Source: Actinomycetota bacterium (GTDB lineage Bacteria; Actinomycetota; Thermoleophilia; Gaiellales; Gaiellaceae). From it: a stretch of DNA of 50,149 nt. The stretch is from positions 1 to 50,149 of the forward strand of contig OMIZ01000016.1 in the NCBI GenBank assembly GCA_900299235.1, given 5' to 3'. The notes below the pieces were generated by a model. It saw only the letters and a program-made list of their open reading frames with translations, had not been told where the DNA came from and searched no databases. A program made the position numbers and the translations under genes. Below, piece after piece: positions 27,351 through 36,477 of this stretch; the first letter of the stretch is position 1; every line of letters starts with the position of its first letter.

Positions 27351-29275
27351 GCTGCCCTCCCGGCGTCGTCGCCTTCTCTGAATGCGTGCATGGCTGTGCG
27401 GGGCGCGTTTGCGTCACCGATCACGATGAGCTGAGCGCCAGATCGCTCGGCCGCCCCTGCCAGCGAGGTGTCGCTGCGACCGTGGACGCTGGCGACGATT
27501 GCGGTGAAGGGTCGTTCGCGTACTTCCTTGGTGTAGACGTTGCGCGTCACGGCGAGGCCGCCAGCGATCCCGGCGAAGGCTGTGCTCGACTCCATCTCAA
27601 CGCCGAGTTCGACGTAGCGTCCGATCACATCGGCGAGGTGCGTGAAGCCGAGGTTCTGGCCGACGTTCAGGTACGGGGTCGCGATTGTGAGTTTGGCGCC
27701 GTTTCGCGCGATGTGCTCGGCGGTGAGGGCTGCTTCGCTGTCGGCTTTGAGATCGACGAAGAGCACTGCGCCGGTGAAGGTGGGCTGCGCTAGCGCTTCG
27801 TCGATTGAGAGCACGGGGATGCTGCCGTCGCTCTCGACACCAAGGCGGTCGGGCGCGGGCCTCGCCCCGGTCGCGAGCACGACGACGTCGGCTGACGCGA
27901 GCTCTGGCTCCCCCGCCTCAACTCCGACGTTGACCGTTACCCCGAGTGACGCGAGTTCACCTTCAAGCCATTCGATTGAGCGGTAGAGCTCGGCTGCATC
28001 GCCGAGGCCACGCACCCAGCGAAGGCGGCCGCCGAGCTCCTGCTCACGCTCGTACAGCGTCACGGTGTGGCCGCGTCGCGCAGCGATCTCGGCTGCCTTC
28101 AGCCCGGCAGGCCCACCGCCGACCACGACGACGTGCTTCGGGGTGGTCGTCGGCGTCGGCTCTCCCTGCGTTTCGCGCCCAACGTCTGGGTTGTGGAAGC
28201 AGGTGATCGGCAGGCCAGCGACCATCCGGTCGACGCAGCCCTGGTTCGCACCCACGCAGTGGCGGATGTGCACGCCGCGTGAGGTCTTCTCGACGAGGTC
28301 AGGGTCGGCGATCAGCCCGCGTGTCATTGCGACGAGGTCGCAGTCGCCGTTCGCGATCGCGGCCTCGGCCTGGACGGGATCGTTTACACGGCTTGCGGCG
28401 ATGATGGGCACCTGCTGCTCGATCTCGTCACGCAGCTTGTGCGCGAGGGGCAAGAACTCGCCGAGCCGGTGGCGGAAGTTGCCGATCGTGCGCGCGTAAT
28501 GGCCGGTACGGGAGCCCTCGGATTGATTGACGTAGTCGAGCCCACCCGTGCCAACGAACGTCTTTGCGACATGCCGTAGGCCTGCCTGACCGAGCCCACC
28601 TCGTTCCGGGTTGAGGAAGTCGTCGGTTGAGATCCGTAGGCCGACGACGGGCTCGCGCCCGATGCGCGCACGGACACGCTCGATTAGCGCCTTCCCGAAT
28701 GCGAACTGGTCGCCCCATTCGTCATCGCGCCGGTTGCCCCAGGGGCTAAACGACTGCTGGAGGAGGTAGCCGTGCGTTCCATGCAGCTCCACTCCGTCGA
28801 TTCCCGACTCGATCGCGATCGCCGCGGTGGCCGCGAATGCGTCGAGTACCTCTTCAATCTCGACGCCTGTCATCTTGTGGGCACCCTCGCCTTCGGCCGT
28901 GACGAGGTCGTCGAACGCCCAAATGGGCTGGAACGCAGTTCGCCCGTTTGAGGTGAACTGACCGCCGAAGTGGATCAGCTGTTGAAAGACCTTGCCGCCG
29001 TGCCGGTGGATGCGGTCGGCCATTGAGGTGAGCTTGCGGCGGAGGTCATCGGGCTCGTACGGAAAGTGCCCGAGCGCGTGACTTGATGGATGGACGTGAA
29101 CGGGCTGAAGGATGATCAGCCCCGCCCCGCCCTTGGCGCGCCGCTCCTGGTAGGCCTCGTACCGCTCACCGTCGATGCCCGGGCGGTAGTACTCGAGAAA
29201 CGAGCCGTGCGCCGTTGAAACGACGCGGTTGCGAACCTCGATCGAGCCGATCTGGACAGGGCTCAAGAGCTGCAT
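27347..29275 (-). CDS. NADH:flavin oxidoreductase / 2,4-dienoyl-CoA reductase family, copy 2
   Basis: LLSPVQIGSIEVRNRVVSTAHGSFL; HCVGANQGCVDRMVAGLPITCFHNPDVG; VVVVGGGPAGLKAAEIAARRGHTV. Confidence 0.92.
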   Translation of the reverse strand: MQLLSPVQIGSIEVRNRVVSTAHGSFLEYYRPGIDGERYEAYQERRAKGGAGLIILQPVHVHPSSHALGHFPYEPDDLRRKLTSMADRIHRHGGKVFQQLIHFGGQFTSNGRTAFQPIWAFDDLVTAEGEGAHKMTGVEIEEVLDAFAATAAIAIESGIDGVELHGTHGYLLQQSFSPWGNRRDDEWGDQFAFGKALIERVRARIGREPVVGLRISTDDFLNPERGGLGQAGLRHVAKTFVGTGGLDYVNQSEGSRTGHYARTIGNFRHRLGEFLPLAHKLRDEIEQQVPIIAASRVNDPVQAEAAIANGDCDLVAMTRGLIADPDLVEKTSRGVHIRHCVGANQGCVDRMVAGLPITCFHNPDVGRETQGEPTPTTTPKHVVVVGGGPAGLKAAEIAARRGHTVTLYEREQELGGRLRWVRGLGDAAELYRSIEWLEGELASLGVTVNVGVEAGEPELASADVVVLATGARPAPDRLGVESDGSIPVLSIDEALAQPTFTGAVLFVDLKADSEAALTAEHIARNGAKLTIATPYLNVGQNLGFTHLADVIGRYVELGVEMESSTAFAGIAGGLAVTRNVYTKEVRERPFTAIVASVHGRSDTSLAGAAERSGAQLIVIGDANAPRTAMHAFREGDDAGRAA

Positions 29276-29284
29276 GCGACCTCC

Positions 29285-30481
29285 TTACGACACGCGAAGG
29301 AGCGGCCCAGGGCGGCCGCAGGAACAGGGCGCGTTTGAGAGCGATCCTCGGGCGCCGGGAGCGAACCGCAGAAGTGGAGCGCCGCGACGGCCGAGCGGGG
29401 TGACGAGGATCTCTCCCTCGACACCTGGTGCGACAGGGGTGCCGTTTACATCGACAACTTCAACGAGGTGGCGCTCGAACACGTGCAGCTCACGCGAACC
29501 AGCAGCGCACGCCGCCGCAACAGCGCCCGTGGCGGGTGTTCCCCAGAGCGCAGCGTGTGGCCAGCCGCCCGCATCGTGTGTCGTCCCAACGACGAGTCGT
29601 ACCGAGCTGAGATCGGCGCCGGTCGCCTCAGCCTGCGCGCGAAAGCTTGCGACGTCGGCGTGCGCGGGCGCAAAGAGCACCGTTGCCTTGCCTTCAGCTG
29701 CCGCCGCGACCGGGTCGGCACCACCCGGAACGATCATTGTTGCCCGCAGGTGCGTCGCCGCGGCGGCGAGACCACGCTGCGAGGCGAGCGCGAGGATGCG
29801 ATCGCTTGCGGTCACTCCGGCTGTCGCTAGCGCCTTGGCAAGCGTCTCGTCGTTCTCTGCGATGTCAGTTGGAGTGAGCGGCAACGTGTAGCCGCCGAGG
29901 GTGATCTCCTGCGCAACCTGCTTGGCGTCAACAACCCCGAGCTCCGCGCCGACAAGCTCGGCTGCTCGCGTTGGCGGGACGGTGGTGATGTCGGCGGCGA
30001 CGTCTTCGGGCCCAACACCTGCTGCTGCGAGCCGGTCACGGTAGAACGGGCTTCGCTTGGCGGCGTGACGAACGAGCGTCTTCAGACGAGCCGCCGGAGC
30101 ACCCGGCCGCGTCGCGGCCTTTCGCACAGCATCGATGTCGTACCAGGTGGTGAGCCGGCAGATCATCCCGTCTCGCATCGTGAAGACGTCAACCGCCTCG
30201 AACTCGACCGGCACCCCTTCGTGGGTCTCGCCCGTGAAGTGGATCTCGACCGTCACGATGTCGCCGGCCACGTGGATCGCGTACGGATCGTCGTAGTGCA
30301 CCGGATAGGGCACGAGTACCGTCGAGTAGTAGGTGAGCACGTCCTCTTTGCCTGACCGCGGCCGTGCGCCTACACCGATCAGCTCGGCATCCTCGGTCCA
30401 GATGCCGTTGAAGTCGTCCCAGTTTTCGTTGTTCAGGCCGTCGAAGTACCGGCGAATCGCTTCCGGGACTTCGCCGGCCAT
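29285..30481 (-). CDS. Fusion: SnoaL/NTF2-like domain + degenerate, C-terminally truncated PaaK-like adenylation domain
   Basis: N-term AIRRYFDGLNNENWDDFNGIWTEDAELIGVG...TTWYDIDAVRKA; C-term RLKTLVRHAAKRSPFYRDRLAAAGV...CSCGRPGPLLRVS*. Confidence 0.75.
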   Translation of the reverse strand: MAGEVPEAIRRYFDGLNNENWDDFNGIWTEDAELIGVGARPRSGKEDVLTYYSTVLVPYPVHYDDPYAIHVAGDIVTVEIHFTGETHEGVPVEFEAVDVFTMRDGMICRLTTWYDIDAVRKAATRPGAPAARLKTLVRHAAKRSPFYRDRLAAAGVGPEDVAADITTVPPTRAAELVGAELGVVDAKQVAQEITLGGYTLPLTPTDIAENDETLAKALATAGVTASDRILALASQRGLAAAATHLRATMIVPGGADPVAAAAEGKATVLFAPAHADVASFRAQAEATGADLSSVRLVVGTTHDAGGWPHAALWGTPATGAVAAACAAGSRELHVFERHLVEVVDVNGTPVAPGVEGEILVTPLGRRGAPLLRFAPGARGSLSNAPCSCGRPGPLLRVS

Positions 30482-31597
30482 CTACAGGCTCCGCAGCCGC
30501 TCGCGGATCTCGTTCAGGGCGCGGAACGAGAAGCCGGCAAGTGACGGATCACCGAACGCGGTGATGTTCCAGAGGATCGGATGTCGCAGGCCCGCCCGGT
30601 GGAACTCCGCCATCTCGTCGACGATCTGGTCGACCGTGCCGCAGAAGGCGTAGTAGTCGAGCGTCCGGGGCGGGATCGCCTCGGCGATCCGCAGACCCTC
30701 CTCACGATTGACCCGCGTTGGCAGGAAGTCGTGGAAGCCCGAGCCGGCGCTACCGAGCGGCGGCTCGATGCCAAGCTTCTGGAACGTCTCCGATGGCAGG
30801 AGCACGCAGAGCAGACGCACGAGCGGATGCTGCTTGAGCCGCTCCACCGTCTCTTCGTCGGGGCCAACGAGCACGTACGCGAGCATGCCCGGTGTGACGC
30901 TGTCTTCCGCGCGACCCGCATCAACCGACGCGCTCTTGATGGTGTTGAGCGCGTTCGCGTACTCGGCAGCTTCCATCTTGGTTGGCAGCCAGCCATCGCC
31001 CTTGCGGCCCGTGATGCCAAGCATGCGCGGCTTGTGCGCGGCGATCCAGATCGGCGGGCCACCCGGCGTGTAGGGCTGCAGGCCGAGGACGGCGTCCTTC
31101 AGTTGGTAGAACTCGCCGTCGAAATCGACCGCCCCTTCGGCGCCCCAGAGCAGGCGGATCACATCGAGCGCCTCGTCGAGGTGGCCGACCGGCTTGTCCC
31201 ACGACATGCCGTACGGCGTGACGTTCAGCTGCTCACCGCTGCCGAGACCGAGGATCGAGCGGCCACGAGTGACGTGGTCGATCGTCAGCGCAGTCTGTGC
31301 GAGAACAGCTGGATGATGGGTGATTACGTCGGTGACGACGACACCGACCTTGATTTTTTCGGTCTGCGCGCCAACCACCGGCATCATCACCAGCGGGTCG
31401 AAATAGGTGTGCGGGTTTGGCTGGAACTTCGCGAGCGGCGTGATGTCCTCCGTCCACACCGACTCGGGGTGCCAGCCCATCAGGTGGCTTGGCCACCAGA
31501 TCGAGTCGTAACCGTCTGCCTCGGCCCGCTTGGCGAGCTCGACCGCCTTGTCAGCGGGCGGCATGATCGTTCCGGGTGCGCCGAACTCGATCTCCAT
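30482..31597 (-). CDS. LLM-class (luciferase-like) oxidoreductase, copy 2
   Basis: KAVELAKRAEADGYDSIWWPSHLMGWHPES..., LAQTALTIDHVTRGRSILGLGSGE. Start at MEIEFGAPG. Confidence 0.9.
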   Translation of the reverse strand: MEIEFGAPGTIMPPADKAVELAKRAEADGYDSIWWPSHLMGWHPESVWTEDITPLAKFQPNPHTYFDPLVMMPVVGAQTEKIKVGVVVTDVITHHPAVLAQTALTIDHVTRGRSILGLGSGEQLNVTPYGMSWDKPVGHLDEALDVIRLLWGAEGAVDFDGEFYQLKDAVLGLQPYTPGGPPIWIAAHKPRMLGITGRKGDGWLPTKMEAAEYANALNTIKSASVDAGRAEDSVTPGMLAYVLVGPDEETVERLKQHPLVRLLCVLLPSETFQKLGIEPPLGSAGSGFHDFLPTRVNREEGLRIAEAIPPRTLDYYAFCGTVDQIVDEMAEFHRAGLRHPILWNITAFGDPSLAGFSFRALNEIRERLRSL

Positions 31598-32397
31598 TAC
31601 TTCACACCTGCCTCTCGCTTGCACATTCCGTCGGGATCAATGACCTCGCGAAGCAGGCGCACCTGCTCGGCCGTTGGCTTCGGTGTCTCCTCGACGCTGG
31701 AGGGGACGAGCAGCTCGAAGCCAGTCGCCTCCTGCACCTGCTCGACGGTCACGCCCGGGTGCACCGAGCGCAGGCGCATCCGCTTTGAGTCGGGAGCGAA
31801 GTCGAGAACAGCCAGGTTCGTCACGACGAGCTTCGGGCCGCCGGTGAGGCCGAGCTTGTCGCGCTCGTCGCCACCACCGAGGTAGCCCGGGCATGAGACG
31901 AAGTCGACCTTCTCCACGAGCGAACGCGGGTTGTGGTTCGTGTTCCAGTACAGGAGGTTCTTCCCGAGCGCCCCCATGTCGGCGAGGCCGGCCGTCCCCG
32001 GCAGACGCACCTTCGGGCGGTGGTAGTCGTCACCGATCACCGAGTTGTTGGCGTTGCCGTACTGGTCAAGCTGCGCGGCGCCGACGCAGAACGTGTGCAG
32101 GTGGCGGCCGCTCTGGGCGTAATGCCAGAAGTCGCCGTACTGCTCGAGGTACATCACTGAGTCGCGCCAGAGAGGTGCTTCAAGCGTCGAGGCTGGCACC
32201 CGATCGGGGCGCGGATCGACACCGGCGGCACCTGCGAGCCATACGAGCTCGGGTGCGTGAGTGCGCAGCGCAAGCATGATCGCCGCGACAGGGATGAACG
32301 ACGCCATGCCGTTGCACACCTCGTCGCCGTCCTTGAACTGGGCGGCGAGCGTGGCGCACATCAGCTCGTCAATGGTGTATTCGCCGTAGTCAGCCAT
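31597..32397 (-). CDS. CoA-transferase-fold beta subunit (IpdB-like), copy 2
   Basis: MADYGEYTIDELMCATLAAQFKDG; FCVGAAQLDQYGNANNSVIGDDYHRPKVRLPGTAGLADMG. Confidence 0.85.
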   Translation of the reverse strand: MADYGEYTIDELMCATLAAQFKDGDEVCNGMASFIPVAAIMLALRTHAPELVWLAGAAGVDPRPDRVPASTLEAPLWRDSVMYLEQYGDFWHYAQSGRHLHTFCVGAAQLDQYGNANNSVIGDDYHRPKVRLPGTAGLADMGALGKNLLYWNTNHNPRSLVEKVDFVSCPGYLGGGDERDKLGLTGGPKLVVTNLAVLDFAPDSKRMRLRSVHPGVTVEQVQEATGFELLVPSSVEETPKPTAEQVRLLREVIDPDGMCKREAGVK

Positions 32398-33269
32398 TAG
32401 CGCGTCAACTCCAGAATCCGCTCGGCGCCACCAACGGCGGCGAGGTAGTCGGCCTGCGTCGCGGGCGCATAGACGTACTTCTGCAGGAACGCCTGCGTTG
32501 CCTCGTCGTCGCGCGCGACCTTGATCCACTCAAGGTGGAAGGCCGTGTCGTAGGTGTAGTTCGGGAAGAACGACGTCGGATGGGCGCCGTAGGGAACCTC
32601 GACAACCGCGTCGACGGCGAAACCCGGCAGCACCGTGCGGTCGGGATTGCGCCGCAGCACTTCGGTGTCGACGATCTCCTCGGCGGTGACGATGACCTTC
32701 TTCGAAGCCTTCGGGAAGATCCCGAGGTCGGGCCACTTGATCGTCGGATCCATCTGCACGTTCCCGCGCGCATCTGCCCGATGGGCGTGGATGAACGCGA
32801 CGTCCGGGACGAGCGCGCGACAGGCGACAACGGTCTCACCCGTGAACGGATCCTGGATCAGCGTCAGGTTGTCGTTGATGTCGACAAGGTCAGAGCCGAG
32901 CATGCCGCGAGTCGGCAGGAATGGCAGGTTGCGCGCACCGGCACCGAGCCGCGCGTTGAGCGCTGTCTCGGACAGCTCCTCGACACGCACCCGACCACCC
33001 TCGACAGCCTTGCGGTACTGGTTGCAGAGGCCGAACTGCTCCATCGACACCGCGGCACCGATGAACCGGTCGATCACGCCTGCGGCTGCAAGCCAGTCGA
33101 CGGCCATGCCGCCCACGAGACAGACGAGCCCGAGGTTCCGCTTCTCTTGGCGGATCAGCTCGCGGACGAGCGCCATTGGCGCTGCCTGCGTCGCCATGTT
33201 TTGGAGGGCGACGATCTCCCCGTCGGAAACGAGTCCGACCGCCTCCTCGATGGTCATGACCTTGTTCAT
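32397..33269 (-). CDS. CoA-transferase-fold alpha subunit (IpdA-like), copy 2
   Basis: MNKVMTIEEAVGLVSDGEIVALQNMATQAAPMALVRELI; LPFLPTRGMLGSDL. Listed start (33881) overlaps the SDR gene. Confidence 0.85.
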   Translation of the reverse strand: MNKVMTIEEAVGLVSDGEIVALQNMATQAAPMALVRELIRQEKRNLGLVCLVGGMAVDWLAAAGVIDRFIGAAVSMEQFGLCNQYRKAVEGGRVRVEELSETALNARLGAGARNLPFLPTRGMLGSDLVDINDNLTLIQDPFTGETVVACRALVPDVAFIHAHRADARGNVQMDPTIKWPDLGIFPKASKKVIVTAEEIVDTEVLRRNPDRTVLPGFAVDAVVEVPYGAHPTSFFPNYTYDTAFHLEWIKVARDDEATQAFLQKYVYAPATQADYLAAVGGAERILELTR

Positions 33270-34048
33270 GAGAGTTGCACGATCTCCATTCCACCGTGGA
33301 TTTCGAGGATCTGGCCTGTGATGTAGTCCGAGTCTGCCGAGGCAAGGAACGCCACAGATGCGGCGACGTCGTCCGGCTGGCCTGGCCGTCCGATCGGCAC
33401 CATCGCGTCGATCTTCGCAACGACCTCGCCGGGAATCCCGAGCACGTCTCCCTCGCCACGGGCGGAGGTCAGACGTGTGCCCTGGATGTAGCCCGGAGCG
33501 ACCGCGTTCACATTGATCTTCTGGTGCGCCCATTCGCGGGCAAGCGCCTTCGTGAGGCCGATCACGCCGCCCTTGGCCGCGCTGTAGTTCACGTTCCCGG
33601 CGACGCCATAGATGCCGTTGATCGACGCCATGTTGACGACCTTGCGGTTGTACGGAGCATCCTTCTGGCGCAATAGCCGTGCCGCGGAGCGGCAGAGGTA
33701 GAAGGTGCCCTTGAGGCTGACGTCGAGGACGAGATCCCACTCGTCGTCGGTCATCCGATGCAGCATCGCGTCGCGGGTGATGCCCGCGTTGTTCACGAGG
33801 ATGTCGAGCTTGCCGAACTCTCGCTCGGCTGTCGCAACGAGCTCGTCGCACGCTGCGACCTCGGCAACGCTGCCGACGCACACGACCGACCCGGGGATTC
33901 CAGCAGACGCCTCGCGGGCGACGTCGGCGTCGACGTCGTTGACGACGACCGACGCGCCCTCAGCGGCAAGCCGCTCGGCGATTGATTTGCCGATGCCCCG
34001 GCCGGAGCCGGTGACGATCGCGACCTTTCCTTCGAGCGTTCCTCCCAT
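33266..34048 (-). CDS. SDR-family oxidoreductase (FabG-like)
   Basis: VAIVTGSGRGIGKSIAERLA; NNAGITRDAML; NYSAAKGGVIGLTKALAREWA. Confidence 0.95.
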   Translation of the reverse strand: MGGTLEGKVAIVTGSGRGIGKSIAERLAAEGASVVVNDVDADVAREASAGIPGSVVCVGSVAEVAACDELVATAEREFGKLDILVNNAGITRDAMLHRMTDDEWDLVLDVSLKGTFYLCRSAARLLRQKDAPYNRKVVNMASINGIYGVAGNVNYSAAKGGVIGLTKALAREWAHQKINVNAVAPGYIQGTRLTSARGEGDVLGIPGEVVAKIDAMVPIGRPGQPDDVAASVAFLASADSDYITGQILEIHGGMEIVQLS

Positions 34049-34050
34049 CG

Positions 34051-35442
34051 CTAGTAGCGCCAAGCATCCCCGAACTCAGCGATGCGTCCGCCAAGCACGG
34101 TCTCGGCCGCGGTCAGGCCGGCGCGCGCAGCGCGGTCGACACCGATGCCGCGGCTGCGGAACGTCTCGCTCGCAAAGAGCAGGCCCTCGACGTTCGGCGC
34201 CTTCCAATGCGGGCGGTACGCACCGACGAGGCCCGGCTTCTGGATGACCCCGAACGACGGCTCGTACACCATGTGACGGCGACGCCACACGGGATTTGCG
34301 AGGCCGGGGTACATCGTGCCGATGTCGGCTTCGAACTTCGGGAAGATCTCCTGCAGGAACTGCTGGTCGTTGCCCTTCTCGCCCGGAACGATGCCGCCCG
34401 CGACGTAGAGGTACTTGCCCTCCGGCGCCGTGGTTGGATCGAGCGCGGTCATCTCGAACAGGAACCCCGGGACACGCGCGGTCGGCGTATGCAGCCAGGT
34501 CGACAGCTCGAGTCGATCGAGGATCGGCACCGGCTCGTCCGTTGCGAGGTAGAGGCCAAGCCACGCGATGCGGAACTTGTCCTGCGCGAGGTGCTTGATC
34601 TGGCCGACGTACCAGTCGGGCAGCTCCCACTCCGGCACCACCTTGAGGACATGCCACACAGGAAGGGTCGAGATGACGACGTCGGCCTCGATCAGCTCGT
34701 CTTCGAACATCTCGTTCGGGAGTATCCGCGGCTGGCGTGCGATGTGGACGCCCTTGACCTGATGGTTCTCGATGACGACGCGCTCGACGTTCGTGCCAAG
34801 CCGCACCTCGCCACCGTTCTCGGTGACGGCATCGGAGAGATCCTGGAAGAGACCATCCCAACCCTGCTCGGGCCAGAACGAGTAGGCCGCCATGTGCTTC
34901 TCCATGTAGTGCATCTTCCGCACGTACAGCGCTTCGCTCGCCGAGTGATCCCACCAATCTTCGGTCATGTACTCGAGGACGGAGATGTACTCGAAGAGAT
35001 CGACGACGCCCTGGTCGGTCGAGTACTGGTGGATCCACTCGCGCAGCGAGCGGTCGTCCCACTTCTCGAACTCCTCGTACGGCGTGTCGACGACGGCCTT
35101 GATGACCTTCTTCAGCTCGTCCTTGTTGCCGGAGTACCGGTCGCGGATCGAGCCCCACTTTTCGGCCTTGTGATCCCAGACGTTCATGTCGGTATTCGCC
35201 GGGCCGTGGCCGAGGCGCTTGCCGAGGTACTCGAAGATCTTGGTGATGCCCGAGCCGGAGTCCTCCAGGAGGTGTCCGCCGAGGTTGAGCTTGAAACCCT
35301 CGTCCGGCACGGCCATGCCGCGGCCACCGAGGTACGGGGCCCGGTCGAAGACGACGACCTTCTTCCCGTTCTTTGCCAGGATCGCGGCTGCCGAGAGGCC
35401 TGCTGCGCCCGCTCCGATTACCGCGACGTCGTACTTCGCCAT
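34051..35442 (-). CDS. CrtI-like (phytoene desaturase/amine oxidase superfamily) flavoprotein, copy 1
   Basis: YDVAVIGAGAAGLSAAAILAKNGKKVVVFDRAPYLGGRG; C-term SRGIGVDRAARAGLTAAETVLG. Confidence 0.85.
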   Translation of the reverse strand: MAKYDVAVIGAGAAGLSAAAILAKNGKKVVVFDRAPYLGGRGMAVPDEGFKLNLGGHLLEDSGSGITKIFEYLGKRLGHGPANTDMNVWDHKAEKWGSIRDRYSGNKDELKKVIKAVVDTPYEEFEKWDDRSLREWIHQYSTDQGVVDLFEYISVLEYMTEDWWDHSASEALYVRKMHYMEKHMAAYSFWPEQGWDGLFQDLSDAVTENGGEVRLGTNVERVVIENHQVKGVHIARQPRILPNEMFEDELIEADVVISTLPVWHVLKVVPEWELPDWYVGQIKHLAQDKFRIAWLGLYLATDEPVPILDRLELSTWLHTPTARVPGFLFEMTALDPTTAPEGKYLYVAGGIVPGEKGNDQQFLQEIFPKFEADIGTMYPGLANPVWRRRHMVYEPSFGVIQKPGLVGAYRPHWKAPNVEGLLFASETFRSRGIGVDRAARAGLTAAETVLGGRIAEFGDAWRY

Positions 35443-35466
35443 GTCCCCTCCGTCGTGTGAAAGTCC

Positions 35467-35484
35467 ACCAAACGTCCGTTTGAA
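35467..35484. promoter_or_regulatory. Putative operator (site 7), upstream of CrtI-like copy 1 operon
   Basis: ACCAAACG-TC-CGTTTGAA, 14/16. Confidence 0.7.
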
Positions 35485-35544
35485 AGTCTCTACCGTCGCC
35501 CACCCTCCGTCAAGCGGTATCGACGGCGCAGAAAAGCCCTGGAT

Positions 35545-35871
35545 CTAGCCGGATTGTGCGAGCGCAGCGCGAATCGCAGGCACCGTTTCGATCAACTTCG
35601 GCACCCCAACGAGGGTCGCGACCGAGAGCACAGCACCCCAGATCTCGTCGTCGGTCATCCCGAGCGCACGAGCGCGCTCGATGTGCGCCGTGAACGATTC
35701 AGCCGGCGCACCAAGCGCGATCAGTGCCCCGAAGCGCGTGAGCTCAATCGACCGTTCGTCGAGACCGGAGAGCCGCTCCAAGGCGACGCGCGCGTCACGT
35801 AGCGCAGCGACCGCCTCGGTCGGGAGGCCCGACAGGGCAGAAGGAACAGCGATCGGCGTTGGCTCCGACAT
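35545..35871 (-). CDS. Carboxymuconolactone decarboxylase/AhpD-like small protein
   Basis: LDERSIELTRFGALIALGAPAESFTAHIERARALGMTDDEIWGAVLSVATLVGVPKLIE. Confidence 0.75.
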   Translation of the reverse strand: MSEPTPIAVPSALSGLPTEAVAALRDARVALERLSGLDERSIELTRFGALIALGAPAESFTAHIERARALGMTDDEIWGAVLSVATLVGVPKLIETVPAIRAALAQSG

Positions 35872-35947
35872 CGCCCTGAACACTACTCGGCAGGCGCGAT
35901 CGCGTCTGCGTAGATTTTCTCTTCCCGCCCAAAGGAGCCGACGCGCC

Positions 35948-36475
35948 GTGAAGGTGACGAAGACTGACCACATCGCAATCGCCGTTCACGACCTGCGCGA
36001 AGCCGTGAGGCTTTTCATCGACACGATGGGCGGCACGTTCGTCGCCGGCGGTGACAGCGCGAACGAGGACATCCGCACGGTGCAGCTTGTCGTCGGGGGA
36101 TTCAAGATCGAGTTGATGCAGCCGCTCGGACACGACTCCTACCTGCAGCGCTTCCTCGACAAACGTGGCCAGGGCTTCCACCACATGACGATCTTCGTTG
36201 ACGATCTCCACGAGGCGATCGCAACGCTCGAGCGCGACGGCTACGAAACCGTCGATACCGACGACAGCTCCCCGCGCTGGGCCGAGACCTACGTCCGGCC
36301 GAAGTCGGGCTTCGGCACGCTGCTGCAGCTCGTGGAGACGAACAAGACGTGGGGTGATCCGTTCCCCGGGATCACACTCGAAGACGTGCTGAATGGCGAC
36401 GTCCACTGGCGTGACAACACCCCCACGTTGCGCTCGCCCGACGAACCCCGCCCCTACGATCCGACCAAGGCCTAG
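35948..36475 (+). CDS. VOC-family protein (methylmalonyl-CoA epimerase/glyoxalase-like)
   Basis: TKTDHIAIAVHDLREAVRLFIDTMGGTF...QGFHHMTIFVDDLHEAIATLERDGY; GTG start. Confidence 0.85.
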   Translation: MKVTKTDHIAIAVHDLREAVRLFIDTMGGTFVAGGDSANEDIRTVQLVVGGFKIELMQPLGHDSYLQRFLDKRGQGFHHMTIFVDDLHEAIATLERDGYETVDTDDSSPRWAETYVRPKSGFGTLLQLVETNKTWGDPFPGITLEDVLNGDVHWRDNTPTLRSPDEPRPYDPTKA

Positions 36476-36477
36476 CG

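Noticed and set aside
34076-35503. 475-aa minus-strand ORF overlapping CrtI-like copy 1 in another frame
   Set aside because: Same-strand out-of-frame artefact; the overlapping 463-aa frame has the full FAD motif and homology-like features.
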